Assembly: GCA_020072845.1 (NCBI GenBank)
Contig: JAIQGF010000004.1
Location: forward strand, 47,957 to 111,956
Direction: 5' to 3'
Length of the DNA stretch: 64,000 nucleotides
Source: Terriglobia bacterium
Lineage (GTDB): Bacteria > Acidobacteriota > Terriglobia > Terriglobales > Acidobacteriaceae
The number at the start of each line of letters is the position of its first letter. Position 1 is the first letter of the stretch. The translations under genes were made by a program, and so were the position numbers. The notes beneath the pieces are model-generated. The model did no database searches and had not been told where the DNA came from. It worked only from the letters and a program-made list of their open reading frames with translations. Of this stretch, positions 8,833 through 17,429 are shown one piece after another.

Positions 8833-9416
8833 TGCAGGAAGTTCCCCAGCAGCCGCAGTCCCGCTTCCGCCGATTTCTCCGGGTGGAACTGCACGCCGAA
8901 AATATTGTCCTGCTCGACGACCGCTGCAAACTCGCCGCCGTATTCGGTGCAGCCCACGGTGCCCTTGCCGGCTGGCGCGCGATACGAGTGCGTGTAGTAA
9001 ACGAAGAATTCGGCATCACTGCCCCGCAGCAAGCGTGAATCGGCCGCGCAACGCACCGTATTCCAGCCCACATGCGGCGCCTTCACACCCGCCGGAAAGC
9101 GCGCGCATGCGCCCGGAAAAGCTCCGAGACCGCAGACTCCAGGCGCTTCCTCGCTGCCCGCAAACAGCCATTGCATGCCGACGCAGATGCCCAGGAACGG
9201 CACGCCGCGGGCAATCGCGTCCTCGATGGCCCGGCGAACTCCCGACTCCGCCAGGACCGACGTGGCCGAAAAATTCCCGACTCCGGGCAACACCAGCCGC
9301 GAGGCGCGCGCCACCACCTCCGGATCGCTGGTGATCTCGGTCACACACCCGAGGTAGGCGAACGCTTTCTGCACCGATGCCAGATTGCCGGCCTTGTAAT
9401 CGATGATGGTTATCAC
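8826..9416 (-). CDS. hisH: Imidazole glycerol phosphate synthase glutaminase subunit HisH
   Basis: Class I glutamine amidotransferase that hydrolyses glutamine and channels ammonia to HisF. The 196-residue product begins [11 protein letters not shown], has the nucleophile elbow GICVGMQ (Cys near residue 79) and the catalytic His-Glu in [10 protein letters not shown]. The oxyanion region LPGVGNF is present. It overlaps hisB by an ATGA junction and hisF by 7 bp. Confidence 0.97.
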   Translation of the reverse strand: MITIIDYKAGNLASVQKAFAYLGCVTEITSDPEVVARASRLVLPGVGNFSATSVLAESGVRRAIEDAIARGVPFLGICVGMQWLFAGSEEAPGVCGLGAFPGACARFPAGVKAPHVGWNTVRCAADSRLLRGSDAEFFVYYTHSYRAPAGKGTVGCTEYGGEFAAVVEQDNIFGVQFHPEKSAEAGLRLLGNFLQC

Positions 9417-10000
9417 AACAGTCCCTTGGTGCTGGGCAGCATGCGCCGCAGCCGCCGGTCGCGCGAACAGGCCACGCGCAGCGCCCGCGCGAACGCCTTG
9501 AATAGCGCCTCGATCTTGTGGTGGCTGGAGCGGCCATACATCACTTTCAGGTGGACATTGGCGCGTGCCCCGCGAGCGAATCCTTCAAAGAAGTCGTGGA
9601 CCAGCTCCGCTTGCAGGTCGCCGACCAGCCGCGTCCGCACCTTCGTCTCCACCACCGCGTGCGAGCGCCCACCGAAGTCCACGGCAGCCAGCCCCAGCGT
9701 CTCGTCCATCGGCATCAGGAAATATCCGGCGCGCAAAATGCCGCGCTTGTCTCCCAGTGCGGTGTTGAAGGCCTCCCCCAGCGCGATCCCTGCGTCCTCA
9801 ACGGTGTGGTGCTGGTCCACATCGAGGTCACCGACGGCGGTGAGCTCCAGGTCGAAACCGCCGTGCCGCGCGAACAGCTCCAGCATGTGATCGAGAAAGC
9901 GGATTCCTGTGGAAACGCGGTAGCGGCCGCCGCCGTCCAGCCGCAGGACCACGCGGATGTCGGTTTCGTTGGTCTTGCGATGCAGCCTCGCTATTCTCAT
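9413..10000 (-). CDS. hisB: Imidazoleglycerol-phosphate dehydratase HisB
   Basis: Dehydrates IGP to imidazole acetol phosphate in a manganese-dependent reaction. The 195-residue protein is the monofunctional form: signature metal-binding His clusters DQHHTVED and [14 protein letters not shown], plus [12 protein letters not shown]. The N-terminal histidinol-phosphatase domain of the enterobacterial fusion is absent, so that step must be done by another protein outside this window. ATGA overlaps join it to hisC and hisH. Confidence 0.97.
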   Translation of the reverse strand: MRIARLHRKTNETDIRVVLRLDGGGRYRVSTGIRFLDHMLELFARHGGFDLELTAVGDLDVDQHHTVEDAGIALGEAFNTALGDKRGILRAGYFLMPMDETLGLAAVDFGGRSHAVVETKVRTRLVGDLQAELVHDFFEGFARGARANVHLKVMYGRSSHHKIEALFKAFARALRVACSRDRRLRRMLPSTKGLL

Positions 10001-11073
10001 GCCGGTACCTCCGCCGCCCGACTGCCCTGCCGGGCATAGTCGCGCAACGCTGCGATCAGTTCATCGGTGTGCGCATCCGTGCCGACGGTAATGCGCACGC
10101 ATCCCGCACAGCCCGGATCGTGATGGCGGTCGCGCACGAGAATGCCGCGGCGCCGCATGGCGGAGACGAACTTCTCGTGCGCTGCGCCGAATTGCGCGAG
10201 CACGAAGTTGGCCTGGCTCGGCCAGAATGGGATCTCGAGCGCGCGCAGTTCAGCTTCCAGCCGCGCACGTCCCCGGCGGACGCTTTCCACGTACGCGCGC
10301 ACATACACGTGATCCTCCAGCGCCGCCGGCAAACACGCCAGCGCGACGCCATTCACGTTGTACGGCGACGCAATTCGCCGCACCTCAGCCATCTGCGCCG
10401 CCGGCCCGGCCAGCACCCCGATCCGCAACCCTGCCATGCCATACGCCTTAGAAAACGTTCGCGCGACGAACAAATTCTTGCGCCTGCTCACTTCCGAAAT
10501 CAGGCCCTGACCGTAGAAATCGAAGTACGCTTCATCGACCAGCACGGCGGCATCGGCGGCGCGTTCCACGATCGCGAGCAGATCCTCCGCCTGCGCGACG
10601 GCGCCCGTGGGGTTATTGGGATTGGCGATGGCGATCAGGCGCGTGCGCGGCGCAATGTGCGCCAGCACGCCGGCGGCAGGAAAGTTGAACGCTGCGCCTG
10701 CGGCCACCGTGGCGACCGTCGCTCCCGTCGCTGACGCGTACACTTCGTACATGCCGAACGTGGGCACGGCAACGATGGCTTCGTCGCCCGCTTGCAAATA
10801 CGTCTCGCACAGCAGATGAATGGCTTCATCCACGCCGTTGGTCAGCAACACCTCGGCCGGCGGCAGCCCCAGCCAGTCGGCCACGACCTGCTCCACCGGC
10901 TCCCGCTCCGGATAACGCGTCAGTTGCTCAGCCGTGATGTTGTGGAGCCGCTCCATGACGCGCGGCGAGCAACCTGCGGTGTTCTCGTTGAAATCCAGGC
11001 GCAGGCCGGTGCGTCCGCCGAGCGGCGGATGGTACTGCTTGACGCGAGTAATGGAATCAGCCGGCTTAAGCAT
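9997..11073 (-). CDS. hisC: Histidinol-phosphate aminotransferase HisC
   Basis: PLP-dependent class II-type (fold I) aminotransferase converting imidazole acetol phosphate and glutamate to histidinol phosphate. The 358-residue protein has LDFNENTAG near the N-terminus, ANPNNPTG for substrate/cofactor binding, DEAYFDF, and the Schiff-base lysine in [14 protein letters not shown]. It overlaps hisD by 8 bp and hisB by 4 bp. Confidence 0.96.
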   Translation of the reverse strand: MLKPADSITRVKQYHPPLGGRTGLRLDFNENTAGCSPRVMERLHNITAEQLTRYPEREPVEQVVADWLGLPPAEVLLTNGVDEAIHLLCETYLQAGDEAIVAVPTFGMYEVYASATGATVATVAAGAAFNFPAAGVLAHIAPRTRLIAIANPNNPTGAVAQAEDLLAIVERAADAAVLVDEAYFDFYGQGLISEVSRRKNLFVARTFSKAYGMAGLRIGVLAGPAAQMAEVRRIASPYNVNGVALACLPAALEDHVYVRAYVESVRRGRARLEAELRALEIPFWPSQANFVLAQFGAAHEKFVSAMRRRGILVRDRHHDPGCAGCVRITVGTDAHTDELIAALRDYARQGSRAAEVPA

Positions 11074-12313
11074 GGGCGCACCTCACGCGCACAGATTGCG
11101 CGTGCGCGACCAGGCCCTCGGCGGCCGCCAGCCTTTCAATGGCGGATGCGGCGCGCTCCAGTCCGGGCCGCGTCACCTCCTGCACGGTGATGAGCTTTAC
11201 AAAATCCATGACGCTCAGCCCGCCGCGAAACCGGGCCGAGCCGCCGGTCGGCAGCACATGGTTCGGACCGCAGCCGTAATCCCCGAACGCCTGCGGCGAG
11301 TAATCGCCGACGAACACCGAACCGGCGTTGGTGATCGCGGCCACATCCTCGCGTGACACCGTGATGTGCTCGGGAGCGACCTGGTTGGCGATCGCCAGCG
11401 CTTCCGCATCCGATGCGGCAACCACAATCAGGCCATTCCGCCGCAACGATTCCTGGGCGGTGCGGTTGCCGCGCGCGGCGCGCCGAGTTTCCTTTTGCAC
11501 CGCGCGCGCCAGCGTCGCGGATGGCGTAATGAAAATCGGGACCGCCTCCGCATCGTGCTCCGCCTGCGCCACCAGGTCAGCGGCGATGAATTCCGGATTG
11601 CCGTCGCCGCTGACGATGACGACTTCCGTCGGACCCGCGAGCATGTCGATGGCGCAATCGAATGCCACCTGCTTTTTCGCCTCGGTCACGAAACGGTTTC
11701 CCGGCCCGACAATCTTGCTGACGCGCGGCACGCTCTCGGTTCCGTACGCCAGCGCCGCAATCGCCTGCGCCCCTCCGATGCGAAAGAAATTTTCGACTCC
11801 CAGCAGAGCCGCCGCCGCCAAGGTTTCCTGGGCCGGCCGCGGCGATGCGACTACGATGCGCGGCACGCCCGCGACCTGCGCCGGGATCACCGTCATCAAC
11901 AACGAGGACGGCAGCGGGTACCGCCCGCCCGGGACGTAGCATCCGACCGAATCCACCGGGCGGATCAGTTGCCCGACCGAGACTCCTGGCTGGATTTCGC
12001 GCATGAAATTCCGCGGCATCTGCCACCGGCAAAACCGGCGGATGTTGCGCGCCGCTGTCTCCAGAGCCGCGCGAAATTCCGGCGCTACCGAACGCAGCGC
12101 CTGCTTCATTTCTTCGCCTGTCACTTGCAGGTCCGCACCGTCGCTCAGACTGTCCCAGCGCTCGGCGTAGCCGCGCACGGCGACGTCACCGCGGCGGCGG
12201 ACCTCGGTCACAATGCGCTGTACTTTCCTTGCGAGGGACCTATCCGCCGAAAGCGCGCGTCCGGCAAGCCGCTCCACTTGCGCCCTGACACCGCGTCCAC
12301 GCACCATCCGCAT
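11066..12313 (-). CDS. hisD: Histidinol dehydrogenase HisD
   Basis: Zinc-dependent NAD enzyme oxidising L-histidinol to histidine in two steps. The 415-residue protein shows GPGNRFVTEAKKQV, AGPTEVVIVS, the zinc/base region QAEHDAEA, NHVLPTGG and GGLSVMDF. The chosen ATG shares its first base with the last base of the hisG stop (TGATG). A longer frame of 39 extra residues upstream is only hisG read in another frame. Confidence 0.97.
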   Translation of the reverse strand: MRMVRGRGVRAQVERLAGRALSADRSLARKVQRIVTEVRRRGDVAVRGYAERWDSLSDGADLQVTGEEMKQALRSVAPEFRAALETAARNIRRFCRWQMPRNFMREIQPGVSVGQLIRPVDSVGCYVPGGRYPLPSSLLMTVIPAQVAGVPRIVVASPRPAQETLAAAALLGVENFFRIGGAQAIAALAYGTESVPRVSKIVGPGNRFVTEAKKQVAFDCAIDMLAGPTEVVIVSGDGNPEFIAADLVAQAEHDAEAVPIFITPSATLARAVQKETRRAARGNRTAQESLRRNGLIVVAASDAEALAIANQVAPEHITVSREDVAAITNAGSVFVGDYSPQAFGDYGCGPNHVLPTGGSARFRGGLSVMDFVKLITVQEVTRPGLERAASAIERLAAAEGLVAHAQSVRVRCAHA

Positions 12314-13182
12314 CACACCACCACCTTGTTGAGCGGATACTCGACGATGCCCTGCGCGTTGGCCGCTTTGAGCTTTGGAATCACGTCGCGGACCACCGCT
12401 TCTTCGATGATGGTGTTCACCGCAACCCACTCGTCATCGGAGAGCGCGGAAATGGTAGGGCGCTTGAGCGCGGGCAGCACGGCCAGCACGCCGGCAAGAT
12501 CCGCCTTCTGCACGTTGAGCATCAATCCGACGCGGCCCTGCGCTGCGATGGCGCCGCACAGCATCAGCGCGACGTTCTGGATCTTCTGCCGCTTGGCATC
12601 GTCCTGCCAGGCGCGCGTGTTGGCGATGAGCTGCGTATTCGATTCCAGCACCGTGTCCAGGATCCTCAAGCGGTTCGCCCGCAACGAGCTGCCGGTCTCG
12701 GTCACCTCGACGATCGCGTCGGCCAGCATCGGCGGCTTCACCTCCGTCGCGCCCCAGGAGAACTCGACCTTCACCGGAATGCCGCGCGCCTCAAAATAGC
12801 TGCGCGTCACATTCACCAATTCGGTGGCGATGATGCAGTTCGCCAGGTCCTCCGGGCGCCGGTACGGCGAGTCCTCCGGCGCGGCCAGCACCCAGCGCAC
12901 TTTCCCGCGGCTCTGCTTGGCGTACACCAGGTCGGCGACGGTCATTACCTCCAGGCCGCTTTCGATCACCCAATCGCGGCCGGTCAGCCCGGCATCCAGC
13001 GCGCCATGCTCGACGTACCGCGCCATCTCTTGCGCGCGAATCAGCATGCATTCGATCTCCGGATCGTCGGTGCCGGCGCAATACGAGCGCCCGTTGGCGT
13101 AAATCTTGAAGCCGGCGCGGTCGAACAACTGGATGGTTGCCTCCTGCAGGCTGCCTTTGGGAATTCCCAGTTGGATTTTCAT
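12313..13182 (-). CDS. hisG: ATP phosphoribosyltransferase HisG, long form
   Basis: Condenses ATP and PRPP, the first committed step of histidine synthesis. At 289 residues it is the long form: a periplasmic-binding-protein-like catalytic part ([35 protein letters not shown]) and a C-terminal domain of about 75 residues ([17 protein letters not shown]... to [12 protein letters not shown]) that confers histidine feedback in this family. HisZ is therefore not expected. The ATG overlaps the hisI stop (ATGA). Confidence 0.96.
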   Translation of the reverse strand: MKIQLGIPKGSLQEATIQLFDRAGFKIYANGRSYCAGTDDPEIECMLIRAQEMARYVEHGALDAGLTGRDWVIESGLEVMTVADLVYAKQSRGKVRWVLAAPEDSPYRRPEDLANCIIATELVNVTRSYFEARGIPVKVEFSWGATEVKPPMLADAIVEVTETGSSLRANRLRILDTVLESNTQLIANTRAWQDDAKRQKIQNVALMLCGAIAAQGRVGLMLNVQKADLAGVLAVLPALKRPTISALSDDEWVAVNTIIEEAVVRDVIPKLKAANAQGIVEYPLNKVVV

Positions 13183-13523
13183 CGTGCGCCGCCTTCGCTC
13201 GCCAGCGGCAAGGGCCGCGTAAAGCACGACCGCGTGCCTTCGTGGCAGACGTTGCCCTCACCCTCCACCTGCACGCGCACCAGCACCGAGTCCTGGTCAC
13301 AGTCGGTGGTGAGGGCGGTCACCTTCAGGCGGTTGCCGGAGGTTTCGCCCTTCCTCCACAGCTTGCCGCGGGTGCGGCTGAAAAAGGTCGCGTAACCGGA
13401 ATCCAGCGTCATCCGCAGCGCCTCCCGGTTCATGAACCCGAGCATCAGGACCTCGCCGCTGGCCTCATCCTGCACGATCGCCGGCGCCAGGCCCTGCATT
13501 TTGTCGAAATCAATTTCCACCAT
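13179..13523 (-). CDS. hisI: Phosphoribosyl-AMP cyclohydrolase HisI
   Basis: Hydrolyses the adenine ring of PR-AMP. The 114-residue product has the metal-binding motif [11 protein letters not shown] and the zinc cysteines CHEGTRSCF, with [12 protein letters not shown] in between. It is HisI alone: the HisE pyrophosphatase domain found in bifunctional HisIE proteins is missing, and no hisE is in the window. GAGGGAGACC precedes the ATG. As the first gene of the operon it directly follows the attenuator. Confidence 0.97.
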   Translation of the reverse strand: MVEIDFDKMQGLAPAIVQDEASGEVLMLGFMNREALRMTLDSGYATFFSRTRGKLWRKGETSGNRLKVTALTTDCDQDSVLVRVQVEGEGNVCHEGTRSCFTRPLPLASEGGAR

Positions 13524-13535
13524 GGTCTCCCTCGC

Positions 13536-13573
13536 AAAAACAAAAAGCCCGCGGGCTCTGTGCCAGCGGGCTT
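13536..13573 (-). terminator. his operon attenuator terminator
   Basis: On the minus strand AAGCCCGC (13573-13566) pairs with GCGGGCTT (13552-13545) across a 13-nt loop, followed by a T-rich run with one G. It lies between the leader peptide stop and hisI, as expected for an intrinsic terminator that aborts his transcription when histidine is plentiful. A second perfect palindrome (AGCCCGCGGGCT) uses the same 3' arm. Confidence 0.85.
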
Positions 13574-13662
13574 GATCTTCTTAGGATTGCTTACTGCTTA
13601 AGCGCAAACCTCCGCTGACACGTTGTCGCCGTGGTGATGGTGATGATGGCGATGGGTCAGCG
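13560..13662 (-). promoter_or_regulatory. his attenuator antitermination segments 1, 2 and 3
   Basis: Segment 1 CGCTGAC (13662-13656) lies just before the His codons. Segment 2 GTGTCAGCGG (13621-13612) lies after them. Segment 3 CCGCTGGCAC (13569-13560) overlaps the 5' arm of the terminator. Segments 1 and 2 pair over 7 bp; segments 2 and 3 pair over 10 bp with one G-U. A ribosome stalled on the His codons would cover segment 1 and let 2:3 form, preventing the terminator. The pairings are read from the sequence; the mechanism is the established his/trp attenuation model. Confidence 0.8.
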
Positions 13663-13669
13663 AGGTCAT
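13598..13669 (-). CDS. hisL: Histidine leader peptide HisL
   Basis: A 23-residue frame opens with MTSLTHR, continues with six consecutive His codons and ends GDNVSAEVCA before TAA. With the His before the Arg there are seven His in eight codons, using both CAT and CAC. It lies between a good promoter and an intrinsic terminator directly upstream of hisI, the arrangement of his leader peptides. It has no clear Shine-Dalgarno, and the predicted transcript start is only a few bases upstream. Confidence 0.9.
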   Translation of the reverse strand: MTSLTHRHHHHHHGDNVSAEVCA

Positions 13670-13679
13670 ATTCGTCACA

Positions 13680-13707
13680 ATAATACGTGACATCGCGTGC
13701 TTGTCAA
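13680..13707 (-). promoter_or_regulatory. his operon promoter
   Basis: On the minus strand a perfect TTGACA (13707-13702) is separated by 16 bp from TATTAT (13685-13680), a five-of-six match to TATAAT. The transcript should start near 13673, within about 3-6 bases of the leader-peptide ATG, so translation of the leader may be nearly leaderless. Confidence 0.8.
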
Positions 13708-13762
13708 ATGGAAAACCGCCGCTGCGGGCAGAGTTGCGTGATCGGCGTCACAATTCCTGGGG

Positions 13763-15091
13763 TCACCGCCTTACCGACCAGGTCAGGCCGGCGTCGCTGG
13801 TCATCCACGTCTCACCCGAGACCGTCATCAGCGCCCCGTGCTGCGCGTCGGTGAACTCGACGCGAACGATGTCGGAATCAAGTACCCTGTCGCCGGCTTT
13901 CACCGTCACCCGCGCCCATGTCCGGCCATAGTCGGCGGAACGATAGAGCGCGCCACCGCTGCCGCCTGCCCAGATGTCGCGGCCGAGTGAGGAGAAAGAG
14001 CGCAAGATTGTAGGTGTCGCGGCCACGCGCACCAACTGCCACGTCCGTCCGGCATCGGTGGAACGTTCGAGAGCCCCTTCCGAGGAGAGCCGCCAGTGCG
14101 GCGGAATGCTGATTGCGGCTTTCATCAACGGTCCGCCGGTCACCGTCGCGGTGGAGGGAGCAATGGCGTCCCGAGCCACTCCACTTGGCGCGCCCGCTTT
14201 TGTCCGTGCCTCGGCTGCTCGCGGCGCAGCCGAGCCGCTCACGCGGCCGAACTGGACTCGCTCATTGTCCTGTGATTTCGCTTTCTGTACTGCAGCCACA
14301 TCCGCTTGCTGTACCGCCGCCGCATCCGGGACAACCTCGACCGTTTGGCTTGCGCTCGGCGCCGGTGCAGCCGCCTGCTGCTGCTGCTTCTGCTCCATCG
14401 CTACCGCACCGGCAGCCCCCGCACCAGCTACCGTAGAGCCACGTTGCTGCACTCTCGCCGGCTGCGCCGCGGCGTACGATCCCGTCGCCGCCTGCAACTG
14501 CACCGGCTCATTGATTTCCGCGAGCTTGTTTGCCAGCGCCGGAGCAGGAGCGGAGTTCGAATTCGCAAACTGGCCGGCAGCTGCATCCTTCTTCTTGTCT
14601 GTCCTGCTTTCTGCCTTCGCCCGCATGTCCCGCTCCGCGACGACCTCTTTTCTCGGCGTGCGGTCAGCCAAAACCGGCGCAACCTCATTGGCCACTGCGG
14701 GTTTTGCGGGCTCCTTCGCCTGCTCTGGTTTCGCTGCCGGTGCTGCCAGGCTCGGTCGCTGAACCTCCGCCGAGCGCCGCGAACTTTGGATTACTACCGC
14801 TGCCGCGACCACCACAACGGCAGCGCCGACTCCGGCCCAGCGCAACATCGGCCAGCGCAACCATCGCGTGCCCGACGGCGCCGCAGCCGGCTGCACAGCG
14901 CTAACCTCGGGGATCGCGACCGCCAGCGTTTCGCGACACGTGGCGCATTTTCCCAGGTGCGACAGCACCTGTTCACGCTCGCGCCCGGTCAGCCCGCCCT
15001 CGGCAAACGCTGCCAGCAGGTTTGCCTCCGGATGATCTCCGCCCACCGGCTGCACCATCCTCTGCCGCACGAATTTCGGTACGTCCTTCAT
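13763..15091 (-). CDS. Anti-sigma factor with extracytoplasmic BNR/Ycf48-like domain
   Basis: A 442-residue predicted single-pass membrane protein. The N-terminal cytoplasmic part has a zinc-finger anti-sigma (zf-HC2-like) motif, HLGKCATC near residues 45-52. A membrane segment follows (AGVGAAVVVVAAAVVI, about 88-103). Then comes a low-complexity Ala/Pro/Gln-rich linker, and last a domain with repeats GALERSTDAGRTW, GALYRSADYGRTW and TWMTSDAGLTW. These S/T-x-D-x-G-x-T-W units are BNR/Ycf48-type propeller blades. The gene starts 12 bp after the sigma factor gene, so it should hold that sigma factor at the membrane. The propeller may sense an extracytoplasmic ligand; this is inference. Confidence 0.82.
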   Translation of the reverse strand: MKDVPKFVRQRMVQPVGGDHPEANLLAAFAEGGLTGREREQVLSHLGKCATCRETLAVAIPEVSAVQPAAAPSGTRWLRWPMLRWAGVGAAVVVVAAAVVIQSSRRSAEVQRPSLAAPAAKPEQAKEPAKPAVANEVAPVLADRTPRKEVVAERDMRAKAESRTDKKKDAAAGQFANSNSAPAPALANKLAEINEPVQLQAATGSYAAAQPARVQQRGSTVAGAGAAGAVAMEQKQQQQAAAPAPSASQTVEVVPDAAAVQQADVAAVQKAKSQDNERVQFGRVSGSAAPRAAEARTKAGAPSGVARDAIAPSTATVTGGPLMKAAISIPPHWRLSSEGALERSTDAGRTWQLVRVAATPTILRSFSSLGRDIWAGGSGGALYRSADYGRTWARVTVKAGDRVLDSDIVRVEFTDAQHGALMTVSGETWMTSDAGLTWSVRR

Positions 15092-15103
15092 CTCACTCCA
15101 ATC

Positions 15104-16027
15104 CTATTCGTTTCTCCCGGCGCGCTCGTTCCCACCGGAGAACGCCGGCGGAGGCGATTCTTGCGCCAGCCGCGCGCGCACATCCACCCGGACATCGCGG
15201 ACGTCCGCCTCCAGCGCCTCTTCCGCCTGTCGCTTGCTCATGCCGCGCGCCGTCAACCCGCTGCGGATCCGCTTGCGCAACGCCGCCGTGATTTTCTCCA
15301 GCTTTCGGCTGACCGTGGACTCATGCACGCCCAGCATGCGTCCGATCTCGGCCAGCGTCCGACCATCGAGAAAATATGCCGACAACACAAATCTCTCTTC
15401 CGCGCTCAACAGCGCCAGCGCCTCATCGGTCGCCGCCTCCACGCGCGCATCGACAGCAACCATCGCAGCCGGCTCCGCCGCCGCGAACTGCACGCCGGCT
15501 TCGTCCTTCTCCTCCAGGCTGACCAGGCGGCGCTGCCGGCGATACCGGTTCACGAATTCCTGTGCCAGCACGGTGCGCAGCCATCCTTCCAGGGAACCGC
15601 GCCCGGTGTACGACTCCAGCTTCGACACGCGCCGCCCATCGCGCGCCGTCGTGCCATAAAGGTCGGCATAGAGCGAGTCGGCCAGCTCGCGGCCGGTCGC
15701 GTCATCCTTGGTGATGGCCAGCGCCGCGTCATACAGCTTCTCGCGAAATTTCGTCAGGAAGTCCTGCCACGCGCGCTCGTCCCCCGCAGCACAGGCTCGC
15801 GCCAACGCCAGCTCTTCCACGCGCAGCGTGACCAACAATTCGCGCGTCTCTTCCAGCGCGGCTTCGGCCGGCAGGTACTTGGCGGCGATCGCGTTCAGCA
15901 CGCGCTCGAATTCCGGCGGCGATATTCCGTAGCGCGCGGCGCCGCTTCGTTCAAACAATTCCGCGACCAGCGGCTCCAGGCCTGCAAGTCGCGCACGCGC
16001 CGGGGCGGATTGGGGACTCCCGCTCAT
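15104..16027 (-). CDS. ECF-like RNA polymerase sigma factor
   Basis: A 307-residue sigma-70-family regulator. Region 2 is around residues 95-165 (RAWQDFLTKFREKLYDAALAITKD, then SLEGWLRTVLAQEFVNRYRR). Region 4 with its helix-turn-helix is LSAEERFVLSAYFLDGRTLAEIGRMLGVHESTVSRKLEKI. An N-terminal extension of about 85 residues is longer than in typical ECF factors. The start chosen is an ATG; two earlier in-frame starts would only add residues from the divergent promoter region. It is cotranscribed with the downstream anti-sigma gene. Confidence 0.88.
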   Translation of the reverse strand: MSGSPQSAPARARLAGLEPLVAELFERSGAARYGISPPEFERVLNAIAAKYLPAEAALEETRELLVTLRVEELALARACAAGDERAWQDFLTKFREKLYDAALAITKDDATGRELADSLYADLYGTTARDGRRVSKLESYTGRGSLEGWLRTVLAQEFVNRYRRQRRLVSLEEKDEAGVQFAAAEPAAMVAVDARVEAATDEALALLSAEERFVLSAYFLDGRTLAEIGRMLGVHESTVSRKLEKITAALRKRIRSGLTARGMSKRQAEEALEADVRDVRVDVRARLAQESPPPAFSGGNERAGRNE

Positions 16028-16173
16028 CAGAATGGCTGATGGTAGCAAATCATTGCCTGCCGCGTTGTGCGCCCGCGTGCTCATTTTTTCTGCAAGGTCC
16101 GCGTACCCTGCCGTTCTTCGTTCGAGCAGGAGCGAAAAGCTCACCAGCTCCGCTCCAGCTAAGGAGAACGGTC

Positions 16174-17232
16174 ATGGCTCGCAAACTTGCGATCTTTATT
16201 TTTGCCGTCGTGTCGCTGGCCACCACCTTTGCCGGCGAAGTTCGCTCCGGCTACCGGGTCCTGGCGCCGATCAGCCACGGTAACCTCACCATCTTTCCCG
16301 TCGTCGCCTCCTACACGCACGACACCTCGGAATTCCTCACCCTCGACGAAGGCCTCCGCTCCGGCGACGTCATCGTCACCGAAGCCGGCCGCATTCAGCC
16401 TCTCGTACGCCGCGGTGGGCGCCCGATTCCCGTCGGCGGTGGCGAAGTCAACCGCCTCGTGCTGGTCAACAACTCGAATCGGCCGCTGCTGTTGCTTGCC
16501 GGCGAGATCGTCACCGGCGGCAAGCAGGACCGCGTCATCGGGAAGGACCGCCTCGTGCCCGCGCACAGCGATCCCATCGATCTCAGCGTTTTTTGCGTCG
16601 AGCACGGCCGTTGGACCGAGGTGAGCAGCAATTTCAAGGGCATGTCGTCGCAGATGGCACAGCCCAGCGTGCGTCGTAAAGCGATGGCCGACAAGAACCA
16701 GCAGGCGGTATGGGATTCAGTACGTTCCGCACAGGAAACAGTCGCCGTGACCGGCGGAGCGCCAGTTGCTGCCGGGATCGCCGGTACCACCTCCTACGCC
16801 CGCGTGATGGACAATTCCGAGGTTAAGCGGCAAGTGGACGAGATCGCCGCGCCGGTGCAGCGCGATTACCAGGGGCTGATCCGCGAGCTGCGCGCGCGCA
16901 ACGCGGTGGGCGTGGTGGCGGCGGTGAATGGACGCATCATCTGGGCCGACGTCTTCGCCAGCACTCACCTGCTGGAGAAATATTGGCCCAAGCTGGTGCG
17001 CTCCTACGCCGCCGAAGCGTACATCGTGCGCACCGCGTCATTCGCCAATCCCGACACGCGCGCCGCGCAGGACTTTCTCGATAACCTCGAAGGCCGCCGG
17101 CAGGTGTCGGAAGTCGAGCCCGGCGTCTTTCGCCAGACGGAAATAACCGGCGACGGCTTCAAGGTCTTCGAACTGACCTCGCTGCTGCCGAAAACCGGCT
17201 TTGACCTGCACCTCGCCAAGGCCGCGGAATAA
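16174..17232 (+). CDS. Secreted ARPP-1 / DUF6569 family protein
   Basis: A 352-residue protein whose family I identify as ARPP-1 (DUF6569); its biochemical role is not established. A signal peptide ends near residue 21 (ATTFAG). The conserved core includes ISHGNLTIFPV, EFLTLDEGLRSGDVIVTE, the run LVLVNNSNRPLLLLAGEIVTGGKQDRVIGKD and FCVEHGRW, all typical of this family. AAGGAGAACGGTC precedes the ATG. It is divergent from the sigma factor gene and could belong to its regulon, which is inference. Confidence 0.75.
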   Translation: MARKLAIFIFAVVSLATTFAGEVRSGYRVLAPISHGNLTIFPVVASYTHDTSEFLTLDEGLRSGDVIVTEAGRIQPLVRRGGRPIPVGGGEVNRLVLVNNSNRPLLLLAGEIVTGGKQDRVIGKDRLVPAHSDPIDLSVFCVEHGRWTEVSSNFKGMSSQMAQPSVRRKAMADKNQQAVWDSVRSAQETVAVTGGAPVAAGIAGTTSYARVMDNSEVKRQVDEIAAPVQRDYQGLIRELRARNAVGVVAAVNGRIIWADVFASTHLLEKYWPKLVRSYAAEAYIVRTASFANPDTRAAQDFLDNLEGRRQVSEVEPGVFRQTEITGDGFKVFELTSLLPKTGFDLHLAKAAE

Positions 17233-17275
17233 TCGAGCCAGCGCGTTGTTATGGTGACACCCTGGCGTTCGAAAT

Positions 17276-17374
17276 CGTTCTCGGTTGTCGGTTCCCGGTT
17301 ATCGGTGCCCGTCGCAAACGATTGCGAAAGGCTCGAACCGCAAACCGCCAACCGAAAACCGAAAACCGAGAACG
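17276..17374. repeat. 30-bp imperfect inverted repeat
   Basis: The left arm (17276-17305) begins CGTTCTCGGTT, and the right arm (17345-17374) is its reverse complement with about five mismatches. Both are built of a degenerate CGGTT-based unit (CGGTTnTCGGTTnTCGG). The arms would form a long hairpin after the ARPP-1 stop. It lies between two plus-strand genes, so it may terminate or stabilise the first transcript. It is one of the short-unit intergenic repeats typical of this window. Confidence 0.75.
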
Positions 17375-17429
17375 GTTTTGCAACCTTTCGCTCGCCCGAC
17401 CCTCTAAACCGGATGTCAGGAGGAGAGCC

